Of a DNA stretch of 64,000 bases, positions 31,956 to 42,900 are shown in pieces. The stretch spans positions 2,515,137 to 2,579,136 of the forward strand of contig OX463859.1 in the NCBI GenBank assembly GCA_949825065.1, written 5' to 3'. Source of the DNA: Odontocerum albicorne (lineage: Eukaryota; Arthropoda; Insecta; Trichoptera; Odontoceridae). Every line of letters starts with the position of its first letter. The stretch's first letter is position 1. The notes beneath the pieces are model-generated. The model saw nothing but the letters and a program-made list of their open reading frames with translations, had not been told where the DNA came from and ran no database searches. The position numbers and the translations under genes were made by a program.

Positions 31956-31959
31956 TAGA

Positions 31960-32320
31960 AATACAACATTTAAAACTTAAATTGTTGTAATAGAAAAGTA
32001 AACTGTTAAAAACAAGCATATAACAATGCATAAACATCATTTTATGAATATAGAGAACCACTTCACTAGACAAGACCTGTGATGAAGTGGTTACATTCCT
32101 CGTACGAAATATAAAAACATTCAGCTGTAATATTCAAAACACTCAGCATTCACATCCTTACAAATACTTAAATCCTAAGTTATCACAAACACAATTCTAA
32201 CTGCATCATAACCCAACATCTACGTCATCACATGGTCTACATTTATATCGGTCATTCACTCACATGCCTATGTAGAAACTTCCTAAAACTCCTCATTCCT
32301 CGCTATACCACTATCCAAGA
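31960..32320. repeat. Interspersed repeat F, copy 2
   Basis: Matches 20100-20640 (ATAACAATGC; AACACTCAGCATTCACATCC versus AAACACTCAACTGAAACATT; ACTCACATGCCTATGTAGAA then ACTTCCTAAAA) but without the 26-bp expansion. It ends shortly before the short LINE derivative. Confidence 0.58.
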
Positions 32321-32377
32321 AACATCTTTTAATATATTTGTTACGCTTAAAGCATTTAATTCAACATACATGTAATA

Positions 32378-32756
32378 GGAAGCACTGCCGGTCCCAAGCC
32401 CGGATAAAGGAGGAGGGTTCCCAGGCAAGGTTAGCAGCCTACCTGAGGTAAAAACACTGTAAACGCTCACAGAACAGGAGAAAGAGCCTCGGACATCGGA
32501 CTGATCACGGACAGGAAAGGTCTGTGAGGTCCAAGATGTGGTCAGATGGGGATGACAGCGTCGACGATACTGGTACCAACATGTACAGAGAATGAATTCC
32601 ACAAGAATTCCATACATAGCTCTGCATGGGGTGCCGGATGTACGGCATCCACCACGGAGACCCTCGTAACGATGGAGAGATAGCTGGAGCTCAGCATCAC
32701 AGGAGGACAATCCTGCAGTAACAGACTCTTGAGTCTACAGAAAGTCTAAGAAGAAG
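32378..32756 (+). mobile_element. Short LINE derivative: 5' end fused to 3' end, perfect 10-bp target duplication
   Basis: Flanked by ACATGTAATA at 32368-32377 and 32757-32766. The left part (GGTCCCAAGCCCGGATAAAG) resembles the conserved 5' region of an insect LINE as I recall it. After about 130 bases it is joined to pol C-terminal sequence (VCEVQDVVRWG.QRRRYWYQH then VQRMNSTRIPYIALHGVPD, PPRRPS, stop, RWRDSWSSASQ) and an AAGAAGAAG tail. The same family's tails are at 44695-45235 and 54098-54405. At 379 bp it is a non-autonomous, SINE-like retroposon with two natural ends. Confidence 0.75.
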
Positions 32757-32766
32757 ACATGTAATA

Positions 32767-33635
32767 AACATCATCATACATCTTCAATCTAGTTTGATTT
32801 TTTATTGACCTGATTTAAAGCTTTCTAAGGCGTTGATCTTATAATATATATTTGTTGGAACTTAATTATAATACTTTCATCTGATTTAAGATACTTTCTA
32901 AGAAAGGCATCTTAAATCTAATTCAAATACTTTATATTCTTATGTAAAACTACATTTTATATAAGTTATGACTGACTTTAGTCATATGTGAATGCGAGTG
33001 CCCTAGACAAGATTCAAGATGTCATTTAATTCATATTTGATCAAATGCCAGATAACATATTTTTTTTTTTATTAAAGAAAACAAAAAGACAGACATAAAA
33101 GATTTTTTTAGTGCCGTTGTAAAACGGCAGTGTGAAACTTTCCATTCAACTTACCATAGAGTGAGAACGCAAATTTAAAAGCGAGACAGATTCAAAAAGG
33201 TTCATTGATAAAATATTAGATGATAATTGAATGTATATGATACATTGACTAAAAAGCATGAGATTTGAACCAATCAATGCCAGTATTTTATTAAAGCTCC
33301 AAATACATTGTTTGTATTAAAAAAGTTAGATGATATATCAGTTTGAATTTTTTAAATTTTATTTTGGATAGTGTCTAGGGGACTTAAGTGTCATGTGGTC
33401 TTCCTTATCAACATACTTTAGGCACTAAAAATAATTAAGTCTTCCTTTCGTTATTGTATAATTGTATTAGTATTCTTGAAAAGTATTTTATGAAATTTAG
33501 AAAATCGTTATTTTGATTTTGTTTTTCAATTGCATTATAAGTAGTGCATTTTTTATGCATGCATAATAAAACAAAAGAAATATTTAAGTGTCTTACAAAA
33601 TAAAATAGAGTTTATAATGATTTTTAAAGCAATAT
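32767..33635. other. AT-rich intergenic DNA, nothing recognised
   Basis: No domain, array or terminal repeat seen. Confidence 0.45.
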
Positions 33636-33639
33636 TAAA

Positions 33640-33985
33640 CTAAACTTAATTCAGCAGAGCCTTTCCAGAGCATTCTAATCACAACACAGTTCTAACCATA
33701 ATACAGTTTTAACCACAACACAGTTCCAATCATAACGCCGTTCTAGCCACAACACAGTTTTATCCATAACAGATTTTTAACCACAACCAGTTCTCACTAC
33801 AGTTCAGTTCTGATCACAACACAGTTCTCACCACTGTCCAGTTCTAACCACAACACAGTTGTTACCACAGTACAGTTCTAATCACAATGCAGTTCTAACC
33901 CCACAACAGTTATAATCACAATACAGTTTTAACCACAACACAGTTCTTACCACAATATAGTTCTAACTACAACCAAAACTTAAAC
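33640..33985. repeat. 17-bp tandem repeat, about 18 units
   Basis: The unit is CACAACACAGTTCTAAC with variants (CATAATACAGTTTTAAC, CACAATGCAGTTCTAAC). Indels are common, so the array is moderately old. Confidence 0.85.
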
Positions 33986-34940
33986 CTTTAGGTGGAGTTG
34001 AATGGATGTCCGAATAAATGATGAACTTTGAAAGTGAGTTGAGGAAATATGTTTTCAAAAGATAAACAAATATGGGTATTGAAAGGTATTCTGTAACAGG
34101 AAACAAGGTCAATGTTATTTTTAATACTTTATTGGCCAGTAAATCGTTTGGACAATAATAAAAAATAACAGGACAAAGTTTGCTCACCTTAATGTTTACA
34201 AGCAAATCTTGGACATTGAAAAAAAGTGGTAAAAGTAGAATGGATGTTGAAAAGAACCCCTTTATAACACCCATCTCTTGCAAACAATTATATCCTAAGA
34301 AACTTCCACTCGTCAATGTCCATTTCAAAATCTTGAAGGTCTCTTTATGACACGTTTTTCATAAAGAGACCTTAAAGATATCAATGAAGATGTTGACTCT
34401 TTGCATTGCAAAGCTCTTCATTAAGAATGTTTCTCGGTACTCAACTATCTTTCATATGCCTCGAATGTCCCAGCTCCTTCTTCAGCTAAATAATCCAATA
34501 TGGAAAATAACATCCATTTAATGTATAGTATTCTCTCCACTACAGCATTTCATAATTAATAAAAATTAATTAAAAAGTGCAAATCACTAATCCGGCTCTG
34601 TTAATGCATTAAAAACCGCCCTACACTTTTGGCTTCCATTTCGAAATGTTTTTTTATTTACCTTTTTTCAATATGACACAAAACAATTTTTTTTTTAACC
34701 GTTTGTAATTTTTTTACTAACGATCGAAACAAACTTTTTCAAACTCGAAAAATTTGTAAAATTACACATTTTACAGCAAAGTAATTTACATGAAGTTATT
34801 ATAGTTTGCTCATTGGCAAACGAAAAATCCGACAAACCTGATATGATAAATTTGGTCAAGTTAGAATATTATCGATAAAAGGAAAAATTTATATCAATAA
34901 ATTTTATTGAAAAGAAATTATGTAGTATTTAATTATTTTA
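33986..34940. other. Intergenic DNA with one perfect 15-bp hairpin
   Basis: AAGGTCTCTTTATGA at 34336-34350 pairs perfectly with TCATAAAGAGACCTT at 34359-34373 around an 8-base loop. A 121-codon minus-strand frame at 33963-34328 has no recognisable domain. Nothing else was recognised. Confidence 0.5.
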
Positions 34941-34944
34941 TTTA

Positions 34945-35105
34945 ATGGTGAACTTTTTCACCTAATTGGTAGAATGTTTGATATCCAGCCTGGTGGTTTA
35001 GGGTTCAATTCCTGATGACACCAAAAAGAAAGGATTTAATTTTATCACATAACCTCTTTTAAAATATGTATCCAGGTTGTAATGTATACACATATAATGG
35101 AAAAG
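34945..35105 (+). mobile_element. Diverged tRNA-derived SINE
   Basis: A-box-like CCTAATTGGTAGAATG and B-box GGGTTCAATTCC at 34960-35012, then AAAGAAAGGATTT, AACCTCTTTTAAAATATG and a CAGGTTGTAATGTATACA end. The body stem is lost. Confidence 0.6.
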
Positions 35106-35214
35106 AAATACAATTATTTTATATTATGTAATGTACATCTGACAGGTTTACTGTTCGACAGTAATTTCTTGCAACTATCCAACTTTTTTACAAATTGTTA
35201 TATTGTATAGTATA

Positions 35215-35455
35215 ATACTGTATTGCGCTTTCATTGTATATAGTATAACCTGGCAGGGGTATTGCCATGTGACAATAAATATGTTAAAAAGTTCATTAAT
35301 GAATCAATCAAACAAAAAAATTATGTTAAAAAAGTCATAATGAACACAAGTTGAAACCCTTTTTCAAAAACTTGGGTACCAACATGAAGTAAACCCACAA
35401 ACCCCAGTTTAAAAGACAAACCTCTTACCAACTAGGCTACGGAGATCATCATTTG
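35215..35455 (-). mobile_element. tRNA-derived SINE with an internal A-rich duplication
   Basis: The minus strand has the head (reverse complement of TTACCAACTAGGCTACGGAG), the TTTTTCAAAAACTTGGGTAC link and the body ending (ACCTGGCAGGGGTATTGCCA). Between body and link is a ~70-bp AT-rich insertion with a repeated ATGTTAAAAA.GTCAT motif. Confidence 0.68.
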
Positions 35456-35619
35456 GATAAACTTATTGTTAATATTTTTTCCCAACCAACCAAAATCTTT
35501 TAAATTGGGATATCTCAGAAAGAGTAAAATATTAATTACCTAGTTGTGCTAAACACCCAACAATGTAAAGTATTTTTTTCTTTTCAATAATTTGATAGTG
35601 AATGATAATCTTTAGATGT

Positions 35620-35700
35620 CGGCGGCCATAGCCTAATGGTAAGCATTTGTGCTAAGCAAGTGAGTGTCCCAGGTTCGATTCCTGACATTCACCTCTGGAC
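35620..35700 (+). mobile_element. tRNA-like SINE head or tRNA pseudogene
   Basis: GGCCATAGCCTAATGGTAAG (A box) and CCCAGGTTCGATTCCTGACA (B box) with tRNA-like spacing. The ends GCGGCCA and TTCACC do not pair as an acceptor stem, so a working tRNA gene is unlikely. It may be the head of a different SINE family. Confidence 0.5.
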
Positions 35701-35779
35701 AAGTTTTATTTACCCTTAGACAATTTTACATCTGAACTTATGTTTTTATATAACTTATATAAATAACTTCTTTCTTTCG

Positions 35780-36425
35780 ATAGTCTTACAGCCCATATCA
35801 AGCTTTGGCCTCCGTCAATCTTCGCCTCCAACTCCTCCTGTCTTCCGCCTCGGCCCTCGGTTCCTGCGCCTGCAGCAGCCGGGTTGCGTCCCTCTCAACT
35901 TCGTCCTCCCATCGCAGCCTTGGCCTGCCCACTCTCCTTCTCCCACCCGGGTGTCCCTCCAGGATTCTTTTGGGTGCTCACGATGACGGCATTCTCTGCA
36001 CATGTCCGGTCCATCTCAATCTGTTGAGTCTGACATGTACAGATAGCCTGGGAGCTTTGTAGATATTATACAGCTCGTCGTTGTATCATATTCGCCAGGT
36101 TTCGCCGTCATTCACGGGGCCCAGGATCCTACGTAGTACTTTTCTATCGAAGGCATCCAGCAACTTTGCGGATTTAGTTTTTTTAACTCTGTCAGTGTCC
36201 ATGCTTCGCATCCATATGCCTCCACTGTTTTAATAATTTTTTTGTATAGGGTGACTTTGGTTTTTCTATGGACACTTCTGGACTTTAACACCGGCAGTAG
36301 GGAGAAGAATGTTTGTTCCCTGTTGTGATTCTTCTCTTGATCTCAGCATGCTCCTCGTTTTCCTTCGTTATAGTTGAACCCAGGTAGGTGAACTCATCTA
36401 CAAACCCAAGTAGGTGAACTTATTC
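35780..36425 (-). pseudogene. LINE pol C-terminus, 5'-truncated, minus strand
   Basis: The minus strand reads VDEFTYLGSTITKENEEHAE then IKRRITTGNKH (about 36395-36300). After frame breaks it continues LDAFDRKVLRRILGPVNDGE, TWRIRYNDELYNIY, RLNRLRWTGHVQRMPSS, stop, PGGRRRVGRPRLRWEDEVER and RRSWRRRLTEAKA with a stop at about 35800. This is the C-terminal order of a LINE related to 37940-38406. At least one stop and several frameshifts are present. The GC-rich tail looks like coding sequence on the wrong strand (PPGCPSRILLGA), which is a shadow. Confidence 0.82.
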
Positions 36426-36431
36426 ACTTAA

Positions 36432-37046
36432 CCTGTTCACCGCGTTAAAAATCAAATTCCACGAATCCTGTGCGCGGCACAATTTCAGCGTTTTTTAATT
36501 TCTAAGTTTAAACACATATTTTGTTTAGAACCACTGATATTTGATTACAACACCAAGTAAACATGACACTTAAGTAATTTTCTGATAATAAATAATAGTC
36601 ATTACTCTTAAGGAGACTCATTAAATAAAGGAGATAAACTTAACATTACGTAAAATAAACAAAGGAATGCTACGATCAAATCAATGCTTCATGACACTCA
36701 CCCAATCAAATGCATATAGCACTAGTAATGTTTATTTACGTAAGAGAGACTTAGTAATGTTTATTTACGTAAGAGAGACTCATCGCAGGACTCGATCCGC
36801 GCGACAGGTCGTTAATGCTGGAAATATTGAGAAACCAAAAAAATTCGGCACTCTGTTTATTCAACAATATCTCATAAACTAATATATTATTTGACAAGGT
36901 TTTCAGAGATGTCGCTAGAATAAAGATTATTTTAAATTTTAGTTCAATTTTTATTCCGGTTTTGTGTCATTTTTTTTAAGTATTTGTGATTTGAAACTTG
37001 GATTGTCGTCAGATCACAGGCGTCTGTGCTCCCCGCGGGGAAAGAG
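36432..37046. mobile_element. TTAA-flanked MITE, family B, longer copy
   Basis: Flanked by TTAA (36428-36431 and 37047-37050). The ends CCTGTTCACCGCG and (reverse complement) CTCTTTCCCCGCG match imperfectly. The first ~240 bases and the last ~35 match 43585-44105 closely. The middle (about 36673-37010) is present only here and contains a 28-bp direct duplication (AGTAATGTTTATTTACGTAA, then GAGAGACT). There is no transposase frame. It sits between two fragments of one LINE family. Confidence 0.68.
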
Positions 37047-37097
37047 TTAAGGTCACTTAGGATTTTTCTGTTAGGCTGTTTCTGTTAGGATTTTTTC

Positions 37098-37193
37098 TGT
37101 TACTCTTCTCTGGAAGTCATCCAGCAACTCTGCGGATTTAGCTGTCAGTGTCCGCGCTTCGCATCCATATGCCACCACTGTTCTAATAATTGT
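37098..37193 (-). pseudogene. Short LINE fragment
   Basis: CATCCAGCAACTCTGCGGAT, then CTTCGCATCCATATGCCACC and ACTGTTCTAATAATT, matches 36145-36240 within the LINE at 35780-36425, with an 11-base difference in the middle. Confidence 0.6.
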
Positions 37194-37199
37194 TTTGTT

Positions 37200-37894
37200 T
37201 TATATAAAACTTATCATAAATACAAAAAATAGTGCAGCATAAAACTCAAACGTTTAACAAAAGGCTGCAATAGATTAATCTTACCAATAGTTTTGGAAGT
37301 TTAACCTCTTTGCCAATCTGTCAAGAATGTACGCTAGCTGAAGTACAACAACTTGCACCCAATACATAAACAGGCGTCTTCTATCCACAGGATGGATAAT
37401 AATCATGCTCGTCATAAGAGATAATCTATTGCAACCTGTATGTCGCAACCCTTGGGGGAAATAAAATTAACTCACATGTACAAAAGGAAAATAGCTCATA
37501 ATATATTTTCTTTTGGGGATCGCAAGACTGAAAAGGTTGACTAACAATGACCTATTCTATCGTATATCATAAATAAACTGGCACGGTTCCTTTAATAAAC
37601 TGAGAAAATTTATCACATTTTTTAAACATATTTTATTTGGCTAAGTTTTAATTTATCAAATTACGAGTAAAAATGTTTATTTTGCTTCATATTGAAAGTT
37701 AATTTTATAATATAACAAGGCTGGAACCTGGAAACCACCTGTCTTGACTTACTTGGGGAGCTCTTAATAGGCTCCAAATAGGGGTGCCTAGATGCAAGGT
37801 TAACCATATAAAGATAGGGTTTCTAGAATGAATATAACTCAGAATATCATTGAGACATACAGGACTCGCAACATAAACTAATTTGTCCAAACAT
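37200..37894. other. Intergenic DNA, nothing recognised
   Basis: No feature recognised. It ends at a short piece of interspersed repeat A (37895-37925, AACATCAAGACTACATGCTC then TGGGCAAGACC, minus strand) into which the next LINE inserted. Confidence 0.45.
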
Positions 37895-37939
37895 CAAGAC
37901 TACATGCTCTGGGCAAGACCTGATTCATGATTTGATGAT

Positions 37940-38406
37940 CATCATCATCATCATCATCAATGGCGCTACAGCCCATTGTGGGCCCCGGCCTCCTCCAGCA
38001 GTCGCTGCCATTCCCCCCTATCCTGGGATGCACTCCTCCAGCCCCTGATGCCAATCACGTTTGCACCATTCTGCACCCCATCCATCCACCTAAGCCTCGG
38101 TCTACCCACGCTATGTCTTCCTTGGGGCTTGGAGAAGAGTACTTTGTTAGGCATTTCCTCTTCTCCCATTCTTGCTACATGCCCCGCCCAACGTAGCCTC
38201 CCAATTTTGATGTATTTTATGATGTTGGGCTCTTTGTATATGCTGTATAACTCCTCATTATATCTCACTCTCCAAGATCCATTTTCCTGTATGGGTCCGA
38301 ATATTTTTCTGAGTATTTTTCTTTCAAATATTAGAAGGGAAGATTCGTTCTTCTTACTCAATACCCAGCATTCAGACCCATAGACCCATAGACCCATTCA
38401 TGCATA
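37940..38406 (-). mobile_element. 5'-truncated LINE with 15-bp target duplication and GAT tail
   Basis: Flanked by TCATGATTTGATGAT at 37925-37939 and 38407-38421. On the minus strand the element ends in GATGATGATGATGATGAT. The 467-bp insert carries one unbroken frame (38397-37966): GSECWVLSKKNESSLLIFER, KILRKIFGPIQENGSWRVRY, IKIGRLRWAGHVARMGEEEM and GRHSVGRPRLRWMDGVQNGA to a stop. The intact frame and duplication mean a recent insertion. No catalytic motif is left. Confidence 0.88.
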
Positions 38407-38421
38407 TCATGATTTGATGAT

Positions 38422-38925
38422 AGCTTACCAAAATTATCATATTTAAAAGGTTTGTCAGAATTTTCCATCATCGAGAGATTATTTTAAAAAATTGTTTGAA
38501 CTTAATTATAATTTATATTTAAGAAAAACACGAATTGAAGGAAAATTTCATTAATTTTGACATTTCACTTCTTTAATATTAAAATGATATTAATATTTCG
38601 AAGTAATTTTAAGTTATTCGATTCACTAACAATAGGTTTAATACAATTTAGCTTTGTAAGAAATATAACGACATTCGCACAAAACCAGAGAGAGGGAGTA
38701 AAAACTAATTTATTTTTACTACCAAATTATTAACTCTCATTTAATTATTTTCATGTATTTTAATACCTTTTTATTTTAAAAAAAAATTAATTTATTTGAT
38801 TTACATTTGCACATAATTAGTTTTTATTCTAGTTTAAGTAATTATTAATTTACAGAAATTACAATATATGGTTTTAAGATGTGAAAATATATTTTTATAT
38901 TTCTTAGAATCTTTTGAAAAAGATT
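38422..38925. other. Very AT-rich intergenic DNA, nothing recognised
   Basis: No feature recognised. Confidence 0.4.
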
Positions 38926-38930
38926 TTTTT

Positions 38931-39095
38931 TTATTTTACTTCATTTATTGACATGAGAAATTTTTTTATAACCATATAATTTATGAAAAAACTACAGTTA
39001 ATTTAAAGTGGACCCAATTTTAATGGATCAAGGTTTGTTGCCTTTCATTTGCCGTGTCCCCAGTAAACTAGGCTTTTGCCTGTATCTCACTGACG
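38931..39095 (+). repeat. Interspersed repeat B, copy 1
   Basis: ATTTAAAGTGGACCCAATTT, GGATCAAGGTTTGTTGCCTT, TCATTTGCCGTGTCCCCAGT, AAACTAGGCTTTTGCCTGTA and TCTCACTGA. The same series occurs at 41925-42082 and, on the minus strand, at 44457-44610. It is probably the 3' part of a retroelement. Unclassified. Confidence 0.6.
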
Positions 39096-40675
39096 ATAAT
39101 GACACTATTATGTATAAAAAATTACAGGAAATTTGTATTTTGCGTTTTACTCGTATATTTTACATTTCTTAGTATAGTGATCGTCAATTAAATATAAAAA
39201 TAGTAAAAGATCATTGGATTTCTTTTTAAAAAGAGCCAAAAAATATTAAAGAATGCGTGCTAACAAACTGTGAATAAAAAACTGACCTATAGGTGCACAC
39301 CACCTACCTCATGCCTGGCAAAAATGATCCAGTCATGCACTTCTGTCACATGACAGTAGAATATTCAAAGCTTCAAATATAGGGTGGCGCAATGAGAGCT
39401 ACAATTTTTTATTTTAAGTTCTGCAACCGTGTACCACTGCATAACTAATTTATAGATTATGTAGATGACGTATGTCCATTATAAATATTCTACGTTTGAC
39501 AGCCGAAAAGCACCTTACAACTGCGTTTATTCAATCTTCAATTTTACACAATTCTTTCAACATAAATTTTTGTTTTTTTTTTAATAACTTACAAAAATAT
39601 GATTTTCATGTCTTATCCATATTTGCAATAAAAGTGCGAAGGAAAAATATTGTGTTCAAATTAATTTTCATCACTAACATAATTTTTAATAGGTAGTAAA
39701 CATTGTTTTGTAAATAAATTATAGATATTGAAATGTCATGAAAGTGTACATAAATACATAGATTTAATTTCTTGTGAGCAAATTTTCAATTATTAAATTT
39801 ATTTTGATTTGCTTAAAAACTATATTATTAGTTGACATTAAAAGTTCAATATTCACATATTGAATTAAAAAAGACGTGATCAAAAATGAATATCAAAAAG
39901 CTATCTAAGGAAAATGAATTGAAAAAATGATTTGGACTTGAAAATGCAAAATTAATAGTTGTTATTTTTTGAGAGAGAAAAATATTTATAAATATATTGA
40001 AATCGATATTATTTGTATTTAAGATTTATTTATTTATTATTTTTAAGTGTTCGATAAATAGAATGAATTATAATTGTATTTGTATTTTCTTAAGAAACTT
40101 GTATTAAAAAAACTACTTAGTAAAATTACTTTTTTTTATTAAAATATTTTGAAATATTTAACTAATTTTGCAGTGCAAAAACTGAATACAGTTGGAATAA
40201 CTAAATATTTGTAATTAATTCTTTCTCATCTATTTGTGATGTTTCATGAAAGAAATAGCTAAAAAATCTTGATTATTTAATTTATGGTCTTTTTTTTCTA
40301 TTTACACAAATTTATTTTTAGCAAAACAATAAATATTTTGATAAATATATGAGGCAGTAGTTGGATAAGGGAAAATTTGACAAATCTCAATTTAAGTAAA
40401 AAAAATTCATAAAATAATTTTTTTTATAAAATTTACTGATTTTTCTATACACACATAAAATATACACACATAAATATTGCTTTTATACACGATGTAACAC
40501 TGCCAGATATTTTATTTTTGTAAGGAATTGTGCAGAGGAAAGGCAAATTGGGAATGAAACAAATCACACACACTACTTACTTGAAATGAAGTGTTTTTAT
40601 CTACTGCTGTAAAAAAAACATGTTTGTAAATATGTGTTTTATCAATCGCTGTTTAAAACATGCCATTAATTGTTT
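39096..40675. other. Very AT-rich intergenic DNA, nothing recognised
   Basis: Long A/T runs dominate. No coding similarity, array or inverted ends were found in about 1.6 kb. Confidence 0.45.
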
Positions 40676-40679
40676 AAAA

Positions 40680-40860
40680 ACTATTTTCCCAGTTCAATCA
40701 GATGTATGTTACTTCATCTGTGTTATTTTTAAAGAATAAACTAAAATATCATTATTTATCTCAAAATATTCCTCATCCTTAATTCCTTTACTATTCCCAT
40801 TAATATCCCTTTTTCCTTGAGATATGTAAAATATTTTGTTATAATGTTTGTTACATTTAC
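40680..40860 (+). mobile_element. LINE 3'-end fragment
   Basis: CAGTTCAATCAGATGT, TAAACTAAAATATCATTATT and CCTCATCCTTAATTCC align with 15990-16170, the 3' end of the degenerate LINE remnant there. Confidence 0.45.
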
Positions 40861-40959
40861 TCAAATATTTTATTATTTTACAAAGTTCACATTAATGGAT
40901 ACAGATAATATTATAATATTTAATTTGAAGTTGGTTGATTAGAAAAGAAACTCTTTCTT

Positions 40960-41225
40960 CTCCCTGGCTCCATCCCAACTCACTGTCTGCAAAGACTGTT
41001 GGGGTCAGCTCTCCTCGTCCTCAGGTTATATGCTCTTCTGTCCCGGACTACATCCCCCAGGCCATGCCTCTGCATCAGGTTATCTTTTTGTACCACCCAT
41101 GAATTATTTGGTCTTCCTCTGGTTGTTATTCGAGGAAGATCCACGGAGATTGCCTGGTTTACAATGTGATCGGGTGTTCTGCGTCCAACGTGTCCATACC
41201 ATCTCAAGAACCAGAAAAGAAATGC
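40960..41225 (-). pseudogene. LINE pol C-terminus, minus strand
   Basis: The minus frame reads KAFLFWFLRWYGHVGRRTPD, HIVNQAISVDLPRITTRGRP, a W-containing VVQKDNLMQRHGL segment, and DRRAYNLRTRRADPN to a stop. It follows the LRWYGHV..R...GRP...W.....D....GL...DR..W..R.RRADP pattern of insect LINE tails. It is open, short and 5'-truncated. Confidence 0.75.
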
Positions 41226-41920
41226 CTTAAAATAATAAATTCGCCATACTTATTTTATGGAAGGGTTAAATGAAATAAAAAGCAGTAAAATTAATTTGTC
41301 TCAAATAAAACCTTTCAAATATTTATCCCTAAAAAAACTCTCATCAACTGATTCTATTTTTCAATGATTCTAAAATTCATTAAAAAAGCTAATTTTGTAA
41401 GATGTGCCTTTTCAGCATCAACTGATTCTATACTTTATACCACATATGTTATGTTTTAAGCCAGAAAATAAGTAAGTTTTTTGAAATCAGTATTGTAACT
41501 CAAGCTCTTTGTCAGTCAGACTCAACAAAAAATTTTATACCAATACCTATTTTGCACAATTGCAACATTGTATCAGCAGAATCCACTAAGATGATCATAT
41601 CATAATTTTCATTATGAATTTCCACAAAATAGAACTGGATACAATTAAAAACATTATCAGATCATATCCATTTACAAAATTATGTAATATACATAAGCAG
41701 TTACGGGGAAGTACCCAATAAAATGACCACAATCATCACCTTTTCATTCATACACTCAACTTATATTATTTTTTTAATCATTCAATATTAATGGGTTTGT
41801 TTCCCAAGTCACAACTCCCTTGAGGAGAGTGTGCTCTCTAAACAACATTACAAAAATTATCTTTTTATAATTGTTATTATTATTAAAAGCCTTAATCAAC
41901 ATATTTTTCCTTTTTTTTTT
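41226..41920. other. AT-rich DNA with repeat C, copy 3
   Basis: 41695-41770 carries a diverged copy of interspersed repeat C (GGGGAAGTACCCAATAAAAT and CATTCATACACTCAACTTAT). Nothing else was recognised. Confidence 0.42.
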
Positions 41921-41924
41921 TTTA

Positions 41925-42082
41925 ATTTATTTATACATGACAAGAAAATTTATAAATACATAAGTTATGAAAAAAAAGTTGGTAATTTAATGTGGACACA
42001 ATTTATATGGATCTGTGTTTGTTGTCTTTCATTTGCCGTCTCCCCAGTAAACTAGGTTTATGCCTGTATCTTTCTGAGGACA
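41925..42082 (+). repeat. Interspersed repeat B, copy 2
   Basis: ATTTAATGTGGACACAATTT, TCATTTGCCGTCTCCCCAGT and AAACTAGGTTTATGCCTGTA match the copy at 38931-39095. Confidence 0.6.
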
Positions 42083-42233
42083 TGAGAAAATAAGTTGATG
42101 TTTTTTTTTCTTTTGATTGTTGATTATACAATACCCCGTTGCAAACTCTCATCAACCATTACATTATATCCTGAATAATATGAAATCAGTATAGATCTAT
42201 TTTATCTTACTTTGTACCAGCAATAACGATGTT

Positions 42234-42390
42234 CAGTACCCGGCGGTATGTAATACACATAGTTTGTAGAGCGTCGTCTCTGTCGCACGATGCGCTAACA
42301 ATCCGGTATCGTAGTCACGATGCGGTTAGCGCATCATGCGACAGAAACAACGCTCTACAAACTATGTGTTTTACTTATCGCCGGACACTG
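42234..42390. mobile_element. Foldback MITE with ~68-bp inverted arms
   Basis: Arms CAGTACCCGGCGGTATGTAA.../ (reverse complement) CAGTGTCCGGCGATAAGTAA continue through ACACATAGTTTGTAGAGCGT to GATGCGCTAAC with few mismatches, leaving a ~22-base loop. The whole 157 bp would form one long hairpin. The CAGT... start would suit a hAT-like family, but no 8-bp duplication is visible, so the superfamily is open. Confidence 0.8.
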
Positions 42391-42551
42391 TAAAAGAGCT
42401 TTTTAATGTATCACTTATAATTTATCTTTTTACACATATCATTAATATCTTTGTATTAATAGTATTTTGTTTAATAATTTGATTTTTTTAATGTATGATA
42501 TATATATACATAAATATTCCAATTCATATTTTATTTATATTCAGATATTAA

Positions 42552-42791
42552 CCCTTTCCGGTCCTATGTCGAATGTCATTCGACATCGACTTTATTCCAG
42601 TGAGTCCTATGTCGAATGTCATTCGACATTTTTCGATTGTCATTCGACACCATTCAATGTCATTCGACATGTCGAATGTCATTCGACGTTTTATTAAAAA
42701 CAACCTGGATGTATTGTTTTACCCTGTAATTCTGTAAATCTTTTGTGGACCTGATGGAACATTTTTATTTTTTTTTGTGGACCGGAAAGGG
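42552..42791. mobile_element. TTAA-flanked MITE 1 with CATTCGACATGTCGAATG-type palindromes
   Basis: TTAA at 42548-42551 and 42792-42795. Perfect 13-bp inverted ends CCCTTTCCGGTCC / GGACCGGAAAGGG. It is 240 bp. The left half holds GTCGAATGTCATTCGAC repeated at least four times in full or part (42568-42690). TTAA duplication with CCC-starting ends is the signature of piggyBac-type mobilisation. No transposase is encoded. Confidence 0.85.
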
Positions 42792-42900
42792 TTAAAAGAA
42801 AACAAAGTTTCTTTTAAATGGGCTTGTATTGCATATCAAAAAAAATTTACTGAAATTTCACCAAAAATTATAATTTTAATTAAGTTTATTTCATATTTAA

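Noticed and set aside
33963..34328. 121-codon hydrophobic minus-strand frame
   Set aside because: Composition is that of AT-rich DNA, no motif is recognised and no splice or repeat context supports it.
35620..35700. Functional tRNA gene
   Set aside because: A- and B-box-like sequences are present, but the two ends do not form an acceptor stem and the anticodon arm has an enlarged loop. A SINE head or pseudogene fits better.
35805..36062. Ser/Leu-rich plus-strand protein
   Set aside because: It is the antisense of a LINE pol tail that reads clearly on the minus strand (RLNRLRWTGHV, VGRPRLRWEDEV).
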